A stretch of 64,000 nucleotides of DNA from Cunninghamia lanceolata (Eukaryota; Streptophyta; Pinopsida; Cupressales; Cupressaceae): NCBI GenBank assembly GCA_027924645.1, contig BSBN01000860.1, forward strand, positions 5,766,001 through 5,830,000, in the 5' to 3' direction. The position numbers and the translations under genes are program-made. Every line of letters starts with the position of its first letter. The stretch's first letter is position 1. Below, one piece after another: positions 45,403-57,764 of the stretch. A model generated the notes under the pieces. The model had not been told where the DNA came from. It ran no database searches and saw only the letters and a program-made list of their open reading frames with translations.

Positions 45403-46956
45403 TAGGAATCTAAAGTGTAAATCTAGATGGAGATTGCTTCCTAGGGAGATTGTGTGGGAAACACTCTAAATTGTGGTTCAAGTCTAGATGTGTTATAAGT
45501 GAAAGCAATATTAATAAAGTCAATTTCTTGATTAGACAAAGATGAATTAAGAACACTTAAAAATAAAAAACAAATTATGTTTAGTTAGTGACATGTATTA
45601 TAGTTATCTTCTAGCTACACATATGCTACCAATCTCAATCTCGACATTAACTAAAACTAGATCTATCTCTAATATGTAAGCTCTATTATGTCTATCATGG
45701 CAATGTTATGGATGTATGTGTTACATCACAAGAATGGAGGTTATAGACGAACATTTACAAAATAGTTATTGATTGAGTAATGATTACACTTCGAATCTCT
45801 ATAGGGATAATGATTCATCTTTAACATGGAAGTGACACTGACAAGCATGTTGGTGTGTTGTAGGCTATGGAACCATAATTCAACTCGGTATAATGTGGCT
45901 TGTTTACCACAGGATGTGTAGAGTGTTGTGGGATGATTTTAGTGTATAGACCCCAAAACTTGACTAGATGGCATGAATCAACTATTGTGGAACTATGGGG
46001 TTGAAACAAATCGTGTGATGGTGTGACATATGTGTGTGTGTTGGTTTGATGCAATATGTGGTGGAGTAGCATGGAATATCTGACATCACCAAGGTGAATG
46101 CACAAAATGGTACAATTTGGCATGGAGCATTCACCCTTTCTTCAAAAGTGATGGTCTACATTATGTTGTTTGTTAGTGATGGAAATTGAGTTCAAATTTG
46201 TTAAAAGTTGTACCATTTAACCTAATCACCATATTATGCATCTTTGAGTATTCTAAACAACTAATGTGTGATTTTGTGATTATGTGTTGTGGTAGTCTCA
46301 ATGATCTAATCCTCTAGAGCTAGATGTAGATAACCTAGCTACAAAATTGAAAGGTGTTGAATGTATGTTGGCTTGAGCAATAGAGGAAAAGAGGGCTTGA
46401 GAAATTTCACATTTGATTTTAGATGTAAACCCAAATATGGTGGCAAATCAAGAATTACTGTGTGTTCCCCGTTTCTATGTAGTGTTCGATATAAGGATCA
46501 TAGTGCAAAGGCTTAATCTTTTAATGTTGAAGATGTTACTTTTAAGGATACAAAGTAACTATTAGACCCTACTCATCAATATGCCAGCATATAGCAAAAA
46601 TTTCTATACTTTTTTAGTTCCTTCTTTCAATGCCATTACCGCTTCATGGCACATGGGAGGAGATGCCAAAAGCACAACTAGTTGAAACCAAGAACACACC
46701 TAAGATGGAACATACCCTGTAGAATTATGCAAAGCTCAAGTATAGGCATGTTACATGAATGGAAGTTTATCATCCCAAGTGAGCAAGTGTGCATAGTTAC
46801 ACGTTCTTAACAATTAGACATTGATACAATTGATCACTTTTTTATCAATCTATATGGGGATGAAATGTTGTAGATGAATCTCATTTAGTACCTAACATGC
46901 CCCATAAGGTTTTCAAAATGAATTGCAAACCTTAGGTTATGATCAAACATATAATC

Positions 46957-49900
46957 CGTTACATCCCCAACTTACAATTAGACTTAATCATTAACTTGGC
47001 ATGATAATCAGGAGGATTAGTCATAGTTAATTGATTTGATAATGTGGAAATATTTGATTTAACTCTTGATTATGAAGTAGTTACTGATGTTAATTAGTTT
47101 TGTAAATTAATTGATTTATATTATGAGACATGATAATGATACACTGGTCATGATCTTGTGGTCCTAAGTGTGGACAGAAAAATGAACGCCCTTCGAAGAA
47201 ATAAGGAGAGTATCATCATGGAGGAAAGGTTAGACATTGGGAAAGCAAAAGGTTGATTAGCCATTTGAGTATCGACTTTTATGTCCTTCTAAACTCCTTT
47301 CGTAAGTTGACATGACATGTCTTGTCTCTTTTCTTTAGCTTCCATGGTCTTTGTAAGTCGTTATGTCGTTGGAGTTATCACGACAAGTTGTGACGACCAA
47401 TTGATGTTCTTGGAGCATCATCCCTAGTCGAGAGACAACAGTGCTAAGAGACGAGGAGGTCTCTTGTTATCCTTTTGTTCTTAGGGATTATTATTTCCCT
47501 AATCATTCGACTAATGGGGATAGTCGATTTCAAGGGAGTATTAGTTGACCCTGATAATCGATGATCTTATTGTGACTCAATTTGTGTTTTCTGTTATATA
47601 GTGATAATCCCTAAGTAAGGATGAAAACCTTTTTATAGGTTGAAGTGCAATAATATATTATTATTTTACTTATCATAAGATTTGATTACTATCAAATGTT
47701 ATTAATTTGTTTTGGTCAGCCTTGAGAAATGATGGAGAGCCTTGAGCTCATCCCATCTTGCATGATGCTTGGATCGAGCCACTTTTTGTGGAACAGATCG
47801 AGTGGAAAGGTAGTTACCTTCCAAAATGGCATGCCAAGAGTCGGTCGAATTACCAATCTTTGATTACTCATTTTTTTGGGTTAGTAGATTATTGTTGGGT
47901 AGTTCGTGTGTTGGGGTTTATGAGAAGGGTGGCAAAAGCTACAGAGGTATAGCACTGGCAGATTTGAAGCTGTGTGCAGCTTGTAGGAGACTAGGACTAG
48001 ACTGGAACAACGTTCCCATTGAAAGTATTGTCTAGGTATTATGGTGGACAAAGTCCTATTTACCTTTGATATATTGAACCTGGACTGTGTTTAATCTCTA
48101 TCAGAGATAGTGTGATGTTATTTGTTATATCATATGTTTAACTCTAAGGCACAAGGCCTGTAAGGCCGTGCCATGATATATGTAAATATTTTCATAGTAG
48201 CGGCTCGAGGTTGTTACAGCCGAGCTATCAATGTTTCAAAGTTGTATTTCGTATTATGGCTCAAGGCCTTAAGGTCAAGCTTATCATGTTATCTCTATGA
48301 TGAGAATAGGCTCAAAGCAATAATTGTTGAGCTAACAACACAAGTAAACTTCCATATGAACGAACTCACGGATATCGAGCTGAGCTTTGAAACCCACGAT
48401 AATCATTTGAGACTACACTTTAGGTTGAATGGCCGTATATTGAAACATTGGAAACTTATATGAGACTGCGCTCCAGGCCATGAGGTTGAGGCAGTAAAGT
48501 ATTGTATTCCTATTGGTGGCTAAGCTTGAGGCTTAGAAGCCAAGCATCGACTGCACCATGCTTAATTTGTGACACTTGCTCGAGGCCACGAGGTCAAGCC
48601 TTTAAAAATGAATTCTTTTCTTTATCTGAGCTACGGTTTTATGACCCAACTATAATACATTTTACATTTTGTAGTGCTCGAAGCTGTTATGGCTGAGTTT
48701 GTTATCAAGCATGATAAACACACATCATATAATGACATAGTTAGAGCGTAATAGCTCTCAAATGGAGTAAAGAGAAACTCCAGAATGATGATAGTTATAA
48801 AAGATTAATGTAGTCACTTGACTATGATAACAACCAAAAAGACAATAATACCCATAATACGGTCATTGGATTGTGGTGACAGCTGGGAAGGCAATTAAAT
48901 GTCAGTGTGTTTACAACACCTAAACTAATACCAAGTCAAGCTTGTATGGAAAGCTGACTATGAATCTTTTATAGGGTTACTTAAATTGTCAAAGACTATA
49001 TATTTAAACCCTCGATTATGGAGGTGGTGAGACCATTGGGGAACATGGTCTCAACATGATACAGTTAAAATGTGCTTATAAAAAGGAATACAAACTTGTT
49101 CTACATGTGCCTGAATTAAGACTCATTAGTTAATGTTATGAGTTATAATTCCTTTACTTAAGTATAAGCTAATAGGATTGGTGACTAACACCTAAAGCTC
49201 ATAAGGATAATAAGAACTATTAATCCTAATGAAACTAATCTACTCTACTATGGCATGGTATGCCTAGAGTACCATGAAATTGACTTCATCATATGTGATG
49301 ATTTATTATCAAAAATGTAAACCATGGGAGACCAAGGTGGTCAAAATGCTCAAATTTGATATGAAATGAAAACAAACAAGATGACAAGGAGTCACTAGTT
49401 CCTCGTTACGAGGATAACCTATTTAATCATAACCATTATGTGATGGGAGTCGAATGTCCAAGTATGGAAGTTGTAATGAATTGAATGGATCCCACTCATA
49501 CTAGACCTAAAGAACAAGGTCGTTAAGAACTTACTATAGGACATGACAGCTTATAAGTCAAGTTAGGGTAGTGGACATACAACGACGTTCATTGTGTAAT
49601 GTGTATGTATGTAAAACTTTGGCCAAAGTAATGCATCTGTCTCTGCATGCATTGTCGGTCCATAGTGCTCCAGATGGCCTAGTGTCTCCAGTAGTGTCAT
49701 ACAAGTTAGAGTAGATCCATAGTGTGTGACCGTGAGACGTTAGGAAGGACACAACACCAGATACTTAGATGGCTATCCAAATGGTTTCTAATGTCTAACC
49801 TTTCCGTGAAGGGTAGGGCCTCTTCCAGTTAGGAAGTTGAGCGGGGGACCGCAGGTCCATGGTTGGAGGAAAAGCACTAGGATGATGCTCTCCTTCCCAA

Positions 49901-50238
49901 GCAAGAGACAAGCCGAGGCTTATAAAGACAAATGTCATCGGTTCCAGATACAGTGTTTGCATTTTACGACCAGATGGTCTATTGTACTGTATAAATTGAT
50001 TTATGATGCTTAGAGCATATATTGTATTTGATTAGTGATGGTTACTCACTAAAGATTGTAAATGATTTCTGGAATGTAAGCTTTTTTATATCTTGATTTG
50101 ATTAACATGCTTAATTGATGAAAAAGATTATGTTTCTTTTGGTTCAAATATGATTATCTCTATCAATTTGTTAATTAATGGCTTGATTAAGGTACATGTT
50201 TAAGTTAAATCTTGAGCATTACGGATAGTGATGCTACA
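46957..50238. mobile_element. LTR-like insertion (3282 bp) with TSD TAATC
   Basis: TAATC at 46952-46956 and 50239-50243 flanks a segment starting CGTTACATCCCC (a TG start with T changed) and ending ATGCTACA. Removal restores the order of unit C. No partner LTR and no pol is visible inside, so it is a very long solo LTR or a defective element. A frame at 47758-48035 has no recognisable domain. The middle holds an array of hairpin repeats. Confidence 0.65.
48132..48710. repeat. Array of degenerate hairpin-forming repeats, about 60-bp spacing
   Basis: Around nine segments have the shape GGCTCRAGGC-N-GCC(T/A)AGGTCAAGCC or similar. Examples are GGCTCGAGG...CCGAGC (48201), GGCTCAAGGCCTTAAGGTC (48258), GCTTGAGGCTTAGAAGCC (48524) and GCTCGAGGCCACGAGGTC (48577). 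Each is an imperfect inverted repeat that could fold as a short stem. They are too diverged to be a recent satellite. Confidence 0.6.
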
Positions 50239-50499
50239 TAATCAATGTTAGGAATCCGAAGTGAACCACACATGTTGATGAAAATATGCATCAATATTTT
50301 GATGTGTTGATGTTTTTCTTATATGTACAATCATGATGGATATTTTCAATTCTAACATTTGATACATGGTGATAAACACAATTTCATTCTAGTATGTTTT
50401 CATCAATAGGCCACATAGGAAATCCATGTCAATAACATTCCATAGTCTAGTTGGAACCAACAATGGTGTATGCATTCAAAGCTTCTTGTTGGACATATT

Positions 50500-50700
50500 C
50501 GCAATACAACATACAATGCATAACTTGACATGCAGTGTTCTATCATTGTGCATATGAGACCAAAAGTGATACCAGTGTTCAAGTCTAGATAGTGTTTTAC
50601 TTACCCCAGAGTGTCATGCAAGCTTGGAATGGTGTACCTCCCAAATGAGTTGTTGGCAAAGAGTGCTTCTAAGAATGCAAAGATGCCCACACATCTAAAG
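50500..50700 (-). pseudogene. Very decayed Ty3/gypsy integrase zinc-binding piece
   Basis: On the minus strand, LCQQLIWEVHHSKLA, a stop, HSGVSKTLSRLEHWYHFW and LHVKLCIVCC follow the spacing of the gypsy His2-Cys2 zinc-binding domain (H-x-H...C-x2-C). Frames break on both sides. No LTRs or other pol domains were found close by. Confidence 0.45.
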
Positions 50701-52855
50701 AAGCTACTTAGATAAGTATGATTGAAACCTATCTACCTAGAGTGAGACAAACGCATGCTTTGATAAGTTTGAACTAAGTATAAATGAACACATTCTAAGA
50801 AGTTGTGGACTCTACTGTTGAGCATTGTGATGAGCGTTTTGACAAGAGGGTGACTAAGGCAATCTATAGCCTTCTTATATTTGCCCTTTGTGTTTGATGA
50901 CTAAATGGAACTACAACAAGTAGGTCATCTATTTCATGTGGCACACATCCTCTAGCTTACTTCGTATATGAAAAAATAGAAATAACTTGTGATCTAAATA
51001 ACCCTTGCCCCCAAGTACTAACCATGACGAATTCCTTCTTGGAGCAAATGTAAGGGTAAAGTTCACCAACATACTTTAATGCCCTATTTTGATCTATCTT
51101 TGCAACTCAAAGTTATTTGAAGTAATAATGGAAATCATCCACATAATCTCTACATTGATTGATCTTTGTTCTAGCACAATTGATGGATTTTCAAATGCAC
51201 TTCCTTATGATGTCTCAAAGGACAATATACACAAAGGAAAATATTACTTGCATATTTTATTGGCACACTTCCCCCATGTATTGACAAATTCAAATTCATT
51301 CTCGAGTGAAGGTGTCACTTTTACAAAGTAAATGGCCAACACAAATACAATTTCTCAACTTGGAGCACTTAAAAGTGGCATGCATGTTTTGAATTTTAAA
51401 ATGATATAAACTAATGAAATGTGGACCTCTTAGTGTAGTTCATGTTTATAATTTTTTAATTTTTTAAAAATTAGTTGGTTAGTTTTTTCATAAATTTAAG
51501 AGAATATATTTTAATTGTTAAAAAAAATTAAAAAGTGAGGTCAATGGGACGTAGCTCTTAATATAATAAATTTAATTTTTAATTTTTTTCCCAATTTGAA
51601 TGTCTAGTGCATGGAGAAAAAATATTATTTTTGATGAGCATTTATTTTTTAATAATTTTTTAAATCATATTTATTCAAAATGTCATAGTTTCAATGGGAC
51701 GTAGTCCTTTTTCTAAACTATTTATCATTAAAAAAATACCCTCTTGGAGAGGATTCTCTCCTCTAGTGCACCACAATTTTTTTAATTTTTTAAATACATT
51801 TTATTTTATTAATTTCTAATCAACCTTCTGTTTGATTATACCTAGTTATAATAAATTAAAAATAATAATAATAAAACTAATTACCATATTAAAAAATTAT
51901 CAGATCTTATGCTCCAAGCCCTACCAAAGGGTATTTTTAGATTTTCATGAAAATATCTTTGGTTGGAGAAATTTGGAGTTAAAATTCATTTTTTGTTGAA
52001 TTTTCCCCAAAATAGGGGTTAGGCTGCCACATGGGCTAGCAACTCGGCAATTTTGAGTGCAAGAGTTTTAAGCTCTCTTTCACTCGAAAATGTTTCAACT
52101 AAAACTTTTTATATAAATTGATATTCCTTTCAATTATGATTCCAAATATATATCAACTTAGTGTTTTTGAACAAAAGAGTTTCGGTTGAAACTCTTTGTG
52201 CCACGTAGGGGCCACATGGTTTTGAGCGAAACTATTTTGCCTAAAACTATTTTGTTGGCCCAAAGTGTGACACAACTCTAGACTTTCACCCTCTCATGCT
52301 AATTGTTCTAAAAATCCCATAAATGTGAAATTGATACAGACAAATTGTTTAACATAGGGGAAGTGGTCTTCTTAGCATCAAAGAAGTGGTTTACAAAGAT
52401 AAACACTTATAGTCATTGTATCCACTCATCACATGCAACAATTTTGATCTTGCCTTGTAACACGTGAATGTTCAAGTTCACTCAGACTTTAAATGGACCT
52501 TGATGCTAAAAAGATGGTTTTGCATACAAGTCAAAAGGTTGTATTGAGGTCGTGGAATCCAAATGCATCTTAAGTTCTCATATTTGTTTAAAGAATGTAG
52601 TGTACTACTTCTTAAGAGCATCCTTGAAGTATTGTTGGATGTTTGGGAGGCTTCATAAGCTTTCCTTTTCCATTCAACCAACATGCTCTTTCATTGACAT
52701 TTATCTAGATAGTTTGATACAGAAACTGTGTTCCTTCCTTTTGTTATTATGTAGAATGTTGACATGCATAAACAATCTTATTATAAAATCAAAAAGCAAA
52801 TTAACAATATATGCTTTCATATTGATGGTCTAAATTTTTTTTAAAAAATTAAAGG
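50700..52855. other. Unclassified AT-rich sequence within unit D
   Basis: Nothing coding recognised. From 51400 to 51900 it is strongly AT-rich with two copies of TCAATGGGACGTAG (51541 and 51692). Confidence 0.45.
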
Positions 52856-53185
52856 ACAACACTCTAAAATGTAGAAATTTAAATATATTATACGCGGAAG
52901 CAATATTGGTAGAGTCAAATTTAATCTAAGAACTAAAGTAAGAAAACATAAAACTGAAATTATAACCTATATTTATTCACATGTCTTATACATGACAATC
53001 TCTCAAGAAATATATAATTGTTATTTCTAACTATGCATATGCTATCAATATGAATCTAGAGGCTTACTATAGATCTTTATCTCTAATATGTAAACTCTAA
53101 TTTGTCTACTATGTCTTATGTTTCAAGAAAGATTTTTATGTAAAAAATTTAAAAAATGATTATTTGTTAAGTAAATCTTACTGTA

Positions 53186-53260
53186 TAGGGATGAAATGAA
53201 AGTTTTAATAACATCCTCGAGACCAAGTAGTCTATGAGACGCAAGAGTAGCACTCTACTG
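53186..53260 (-). repeat. LINE 3' end fragment
   Basis: Minus strand CATAGACTACTTGGTCTCGA, then GGATGTTATTAAAACTTTCA and an ATTTCAT-type tail. It matches the tail at 56161-56215 and the triplet at 40431-40607. It is probably the stump of a 5'-truncated copy; sequence up to about 53560 may belong to it, but no LINE protein is readable. Confidence 0.6.
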
Positions 53261-54359
53261 CTAATGCACAAGCGCCACCAAACAAACAACAAGAATTGCC
53301 TCTCACATTAATCTTGATCACATAATCTGGTCCCCTACAAGACAAGTACGCTGATGTGGCATGAGTCGTGAAAGGCACGTGGTGCTCAGAAGGTGTAATA
53401 CATGTTTCCCACATAATTCCCACATAAATATGTGGGTATTGCACCCCACCGTTTATTGGCCCAATCATTTTGTGCATTGACAATAGAGGCGCATTAGGTT
53501 GCATCAACGGAGACAATATCAGGTCATGACGCGACATTTGAAAATATTGGTGTGACAAAGAATGTGGACTTGCGTAACATATTCAACATCCTCAAGCTGA
53601 ACGTATAACTTGGTGCAAATTATAGCAAATCAACACGTGTCAACAAAAAGAAAACCACTTAAATGCAACTCGAAGTTAATTGGGATGGAAATGAAATGAA
53701 AAATGAAATAAAATAAAACTTATATGAAAAGTAAAACGAAACGTAGGTGCTTCCAAAACAATATTCCAAAAACAACGAAACTGACCTTCGCTGGCTTCCT
53801 CCCCATGGAATTGTTCAATGATGGCGGATTTCCCATGATGGCACGTAGAAAAAAATTAGTGGGGATTTGAACATAGTGGTAGAAATACCCCTAAGTCGCT
53901 AAAATTTTAATGCTGGTAATGAGACTAATTTGTTTAGTGGCAGTTTCACAGGTAATTATTTCAGTTCCTGCTCGCAGGTAGATTACTTATATACTCGTTG
54001 AATATAAATAAATCTTTTTGTCTCAATTAATCAAAATTAAGAATTAAATATCTTTAATTAAAATGTTTAATGTTATTATATTACAATTATTTTACATACT
54101 ATAAATAAATCTATTATTTTTTTATAATTAACTGATTTCAAATGAACAGTATATTATCTTATTTTAAAAAGATTAAAAATGCTTTGTAACTGACATGGAT
54201 TTTTTAATTAATTTTCCTAATTAACTGAACTGATCTTATATAAACAGTATTATTATCTTATTTAAAAAATTAAAATTAAAAACACTTTGTAACGGACAAT
54301 GAAAAATTATAAATTTTAAGGCTAAAGTTTGATTCCATTTCAACAGGTATGTAATTGGT
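53261..54359. other. Intergenic sequence, nothing recognised
   Basis: No supported gene. An open frame on the minus strand to 53558 has no recognisable domain. Confidence 0.45.
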
Positions 54360-54842
54360 ATAAATTGAAATAAGAGATAGTGCTTCAGAAGGATTTAACT
54401 GTGTATTTTTTTGTTTCCACATCATACTCAATGATCCATCATAGGAAGACTTGAGCGTTTAATGGAAATATATGATAGGAAAAAAAACTAAGGTCAGGTG
54501 GGGATGAGAGAAAATGAAAATAAAAAATAAAAAATAAAAAATGAAAATGAAAAATGAAAACAAAGGTCTTATTTTTTATTTTCATTTTCTCTCATCCCCT
54601 CCTACCCTTCGTACCTGTCATGATATCTTCCCTAAAGCTCAAGTCTGCCATCCAAACTAAAAACTCTTCCCTCTATTTCCTTTAAAAGCTCAAGTCTGAT
54701 ATCCAAACTAAAAACTCTCCTCTTCCTGATGATGGATCATTAAGTATGATCTCTAAACAAAAACATACACAGTTAAATTCAAAAGCTCTCTTATTTCATG
54801 AACTGTAGAAAACTCATGCCTATTATAAATTGAAATGTAAGT
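54360..54842. mobile_element. Foldback (MITE-like) element, copy 1
   Basis: The two halves are inverted copies: TTTAACTGTGTATTTTTTTG and CAATGATCCATCATAGGAAG on the left recur reverse-complemented on the right (CTTCCTGATGATGGATCATT and CATACACAGTTAAATTC). The inner part has GGGGATGAGAGAAAATG mirrored by CATTTTCTCTCATCCCC. The whole would fold into a long hairpin. It encodes nothing. Copy 2 is at 60760-61136. Confidence 0.8.
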
Positions 54843-54896
54843 AATCTAATGGTGGCGGCTTCTCAACTAAAACCTAACAGAAGAGCCCACTAATAC

Positions 54897-55153
54897 CTAC
54901 GTCCCATCAAAAAGCACCCAGAATCTCTCTTTGTCGTTCACCACTTCATATTTTGTCGGTGGAATATAGTGATTCTTACTACTACATATCCTTTTGGCAA
55001 GTAGAAATAGAAACCCAAAACATTGAGGGACTCTTTCTGAAAACTCGTATTGGTATATATGCAGCAGACCCTTTTCATTGTTCAAACAGCTAACCAGAGC
55101 TCTGAAGGCTATTATAAAAGGGCAATCCATTTTTCTGACAGGCTCGCAAGAAC
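54897..55153 (-). other. Possible terminal exon of unknown gene
   Basis: On the minus strand, after an AG-type acceptor, the text runs CSCEPVRKMDCPFIIAFRAL ... PPTKYEVVNDKERFWVLFDG to a TAG at 54897. It reads like real protein, but I recognise no domain and find no matching donor. It might be a later exon of the gene starting at 55941, or chance. Confidence 0.25.
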
Positions 55154-55787
55154 AAGTAAGAGCTATTTGTTTGATTTTCTAATGAAAATCCTTAGAAAAA
55201 ATGCATAGTTCAAATTCAGTCTTTCCATCATTGCAATTAATTCAAAATGTAACCGCAAGATTGATGCTTAAAAAAGATCCCGTGAATTGCTATAAACATC
55301 ATACTCAAACCACCAAGAACATACAAATTGCTCTCTACATTACACAAGCAAAACCATGAAGAACAATTTAATGCCCACTCAAACAGACAAATCTTGTTTT
55401 AGTAAAACCCAACGAGATCGCTAATTTGGTAAGACTATCACGCATGCAAACCTGCAAGCACAGGCTTCAATTTCTATTCTCAGTTAACCCCTTTTAGGTG
55501 ATCAGATGCAAGCACAAGCCAAACTCTTATAAACTGCTATTTGACAACTACCTCGTTCTATAGAGCATTTGGTAGACAAGTAAAAGGAAAAAACCTCAAT
55601 CCACAGACCGGAAGCAATAATCCAAAAGATGAAGCAAAATACTGAGTGAGTGCGCTAAAATCCGTTCCATGACTAGCTGCGAGGTCCCATAGGAGGCAAA
55701 TGAATAGTAATACGGAGCTGTAACGCAAAGGCAAATTATCCAGTGCAACCTTAGTGTTATTCTCTTGAAAAGCAGAGACACCTTTAC
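55154..55787 (-). other. Putative intron or 3' continuation of the DUF828-like gene
   Basis: The frame from 55941 is open to 55558 (hydrophobic YSSVLLFICLLWDLA), which could be read-through of an intron. Nothing else recognised. Confidence 0.3.
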
Positions 55788-55941
55788 CCCCTCCATGACC
55801 AGTAAAAGGAGCAAGAGCCTTCGACACCTCCAATGCTGAAATGCTCCAAGATATGGCCAGGAATTCCATTGGTTCTTGCGGAGTCTCCGGAGGTGCAAAT
55901 GGCTGCGCAGAGTTAATGCGACCAAATGTAGCAGAATCCAT
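55788..55941 (-). CDS. First exon of a VAN3-binding / FORKED-like (DUF828) gene
   Basis: ATG at 55941 starts MDSATFGRINSAQPFAPPET, then PQEPMEFLAISWSISALEV and SKALAPFTGHGG. The block PxEPMEFL-(S)WS-SALEVSKAL is the N-terminal signature of plant VAN3-binding/FORKED-like proteins (auxin canalisation DUF828 with a later PH-like domain), which act at the trans-Golgi in vein patterning. A GTAAAG donor fits at 55787-55782. If it is not used, the frame stays open to 55558. Upstream lies a TTTTAGGGTTTG-type plant leader. Later exons are not found, so it may be a partial or broken gene. Confidence 0.5.
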
Positions 55942-56354
55942 TACAAATATCTTGCTTCCTAAAACAAACCCTAAAAACGCCAAAATCTGCAGGCTTTACT
56001 ATTTCCTAAATAATTTTCTTCAGCGAGCCTTATTTTAACCAAATCGCCAGATAAAAGTTCCATGAAACAAAAGAGAAAAGAATAGTCTCACTTAATTCCT
56101 TCGGACAACATTATTTTAATTGAAGGCAAGTAATGTGAACACATTAACGGGAATCGGGGGAAATGAATGAATGGGTTTTAATGACATCCATGAGGCCACA
56201 ACAGTCTAAGGGACCAAGAGCCGCAGCCTTAAAAAACTTTCGAACTCTTATCAATGTCAGTTCTTCTAGTATGCAACTTGATCAAGAAACCGGCCGTTAT
56301 GTGGAGTTTTTCCTCGAAGAGCCCGCTTAATCTTCCCTCCTTCAAGATGTTTCC

Positions 56355-57221
56355 CTAATGCATGCGGATATCATCGTAGGCAGCACATTCAAAGATGAAG
56401 TGCCATTCTGATTCGACATCACTTTTTCTACAGAAAGTACAAATTCTGTCTTCCGAAGCTTCTTTGGGAACCACCCATCTACCAGTTTCACACAATAGAT
56501 AATGGGAACCCGTCCTCAGCTGCGCAATTAGAATCCTAGCATTACCCTTAATGGTGACATGCAAGTAGGCTTTTTCCCCATGGTCCCACGTGGGATTGCA
56601 CTCTTGGACATAGTGTAATTTTTTTCGTCCCAGTTGTTTAGTCCACATGGTAGTCTTGAATTTTTCTAGCACGAACTGTTTAATTTCAGCTTTGGTTTTA
56701 GGACAATCTTGAAAATTAATATCCCATTTGCTCAACCATTTGTCGTTTTGCTTCATCCACATCTTTTTCCTATGGTCTAACCTTTCCTCCACCACCAACT
56801 TAGGCCAGCGCTGATTATCCATGATTTCAACCTTCTTTAGATAGCAAAGAAGCCTTATAATCGCAACAGCCTCCAACGAGAAGGTGCCCGCCTCAGCCAA
56901 AAGGATCTCATAGAGAACAATAGCCTTGACCTTAAGACTGCCAATGATAAGATGTTTTTGGACTCTTTCTAATTGTCTCCATCTGTGATTTGATACGCTC
57001 CTCCCCCAAACTTCGAAGCCATATAGGACAACCGGGATGACTAGCAAACCAAACAGAGTCTTCTTGGTCTTCCAATCCCAAAGCTCTGCATTCCTACATC
57101 TATTTTGGAGCATGTAGGAAGTTCTCCAACCCCCTTGAATCCTTTTCGCCCTACAAGTGTCCCAGCTGAGCTTGTTGTAGAAAATAATACCAAGGTACTT
57201 GTATTCTTCAACAGTTTCCAA
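56355..57221 (-). pseudogene. LINE ORF2 C-terminal region with CCHC-like zinc-binding motif
   Basis: A 288-residue open frame: VEEYKYLGIIF and LLVIPVVLYGFEVWG are standard after the LINE RT palm (the thumb and L-YG-E-W block), and CTFCRKSDVESEWHFIFEC is the zf-RVT-type zinc-binding motif near the ORF2 end. It ends AAYDDIRMH at 56355. The frame is shifted relative to the RT piece at 57255-57650. It would bind template RNA. Confidence 0.85.
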
Positions 57222-57254
57222 AGCGTTCCCTTCAAAAATAAAGTTGCCATGTTA

Positions 57255-57655
57255 CTATCTTCTCTTTAACGAGAAGATCATGATTTTGGTCTTATTAGTG
57301 TTCACTTGCATCCCCACCTCTTGGAAGAAGAGCTCTAACTCCTTTAGGTGTTCTCTCAAACCATGTGTCGTTCTAGCAACTAGGATCAGATCATCGGCAT
57401 ATAAGCGTAATTTCACCACAAAACCAGCCAGCTGAATACCATCCCCAACGGTGTTGTTTAACCATTCTTCCAGCCTGTCAATATATAAGCCAAATAAAGT
57501 GGGCAAAAGAGGGTAGCCCTGTTTGATCCCGATGTCACTACCAAAACACTCTGAAAAACCCTCTTTAGTTCTGATTTTAGCTCTAACCTGCTCATAAAGC
57601 TTGTGAACAGCAGCCCTAAGCTTGTCAGGAATCAGGTAATGTAAAGGCAACGGAA
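57255..57655 (-). pseudogene. LINE reverse transcriptase, second half
   Basis: Contains SDIGIKQGYPLLPTLFGLYI (the QG-P-SP-LF block) and LRLYADDLILVA, with the catalytic YADD, then LELFFQEVGMQVNTNKTKIM. The first half of RT is missing. A frameshift or stop lies between it and the piece ending at 57221. Confidence 0.9.
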
Positions 57656-57764
57656 GTCACTGCATTCGTACTTAAACGGGCAGTCATGTGAATTCTAACG
57701 ATCAGTCAAAGCCCTAAAAAAACCAAAAAGAATGGGAATATTGAAGAGGAATAGAATATAATAT

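Larger units (their letters stand above)
45403..50243. repeat. Degenerate long direct repeat, unit C, split by an insertion
   Basis: Starts TGTTAGGAATCTAAAG and carries the same blocks (TAGCTACACATATGCTACC, CATGTTGGTGTGTTG, GGGGTTGAAACAAATCG). Its final part is split at 46956 by the 3.28-kb insertion; without it the unit is about 1.56 kb. Confidence 0.65.
50244..53185. repeat. Degenerate long direct repeat, unit D, split by other sequence
   Basis: It starts TGTTAGGAATCCGAAG (50244), then departs from the other units, and returns at 52856 with GACAACACTCTAAAATG and following blocks (ATGCTATCAATATGAATC). The 2.6 kb between is unrelated and includes a decayed gypsy integrase. The unit is cut at 53186 by a LINE tail. 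Confidence 0.5.
56161..57655 (-). mobile_element. 5'-truncated L1-type LINE
   Basis: Minus-strand fragment keeping the second half of RT, the C-terminal region with a zinc-binding motif, and the 3' end. Its 3' tail (minus strand) is GACTGTTGTGGCCTCATGGA, then ATTAAAACCCATTCATTCAT. Truncation at about 57655 falls inside RT, which is normal for LINE insertion. No clear target duplication was found. Confidence 0.85.

Noticed and set aside
47758..48035. Frames in the 3.28-kb insertion as a retroelement gene
   Set aside because: No gag, pol or other motif; only 64-69 residues.
55942..55983. Extending the DUF828-like protein to an upstream start
   Set aside because: The upstream start is TTG, not ATG; ATG at 55941 begins the conserved reading and a plant-type leader precedes it.
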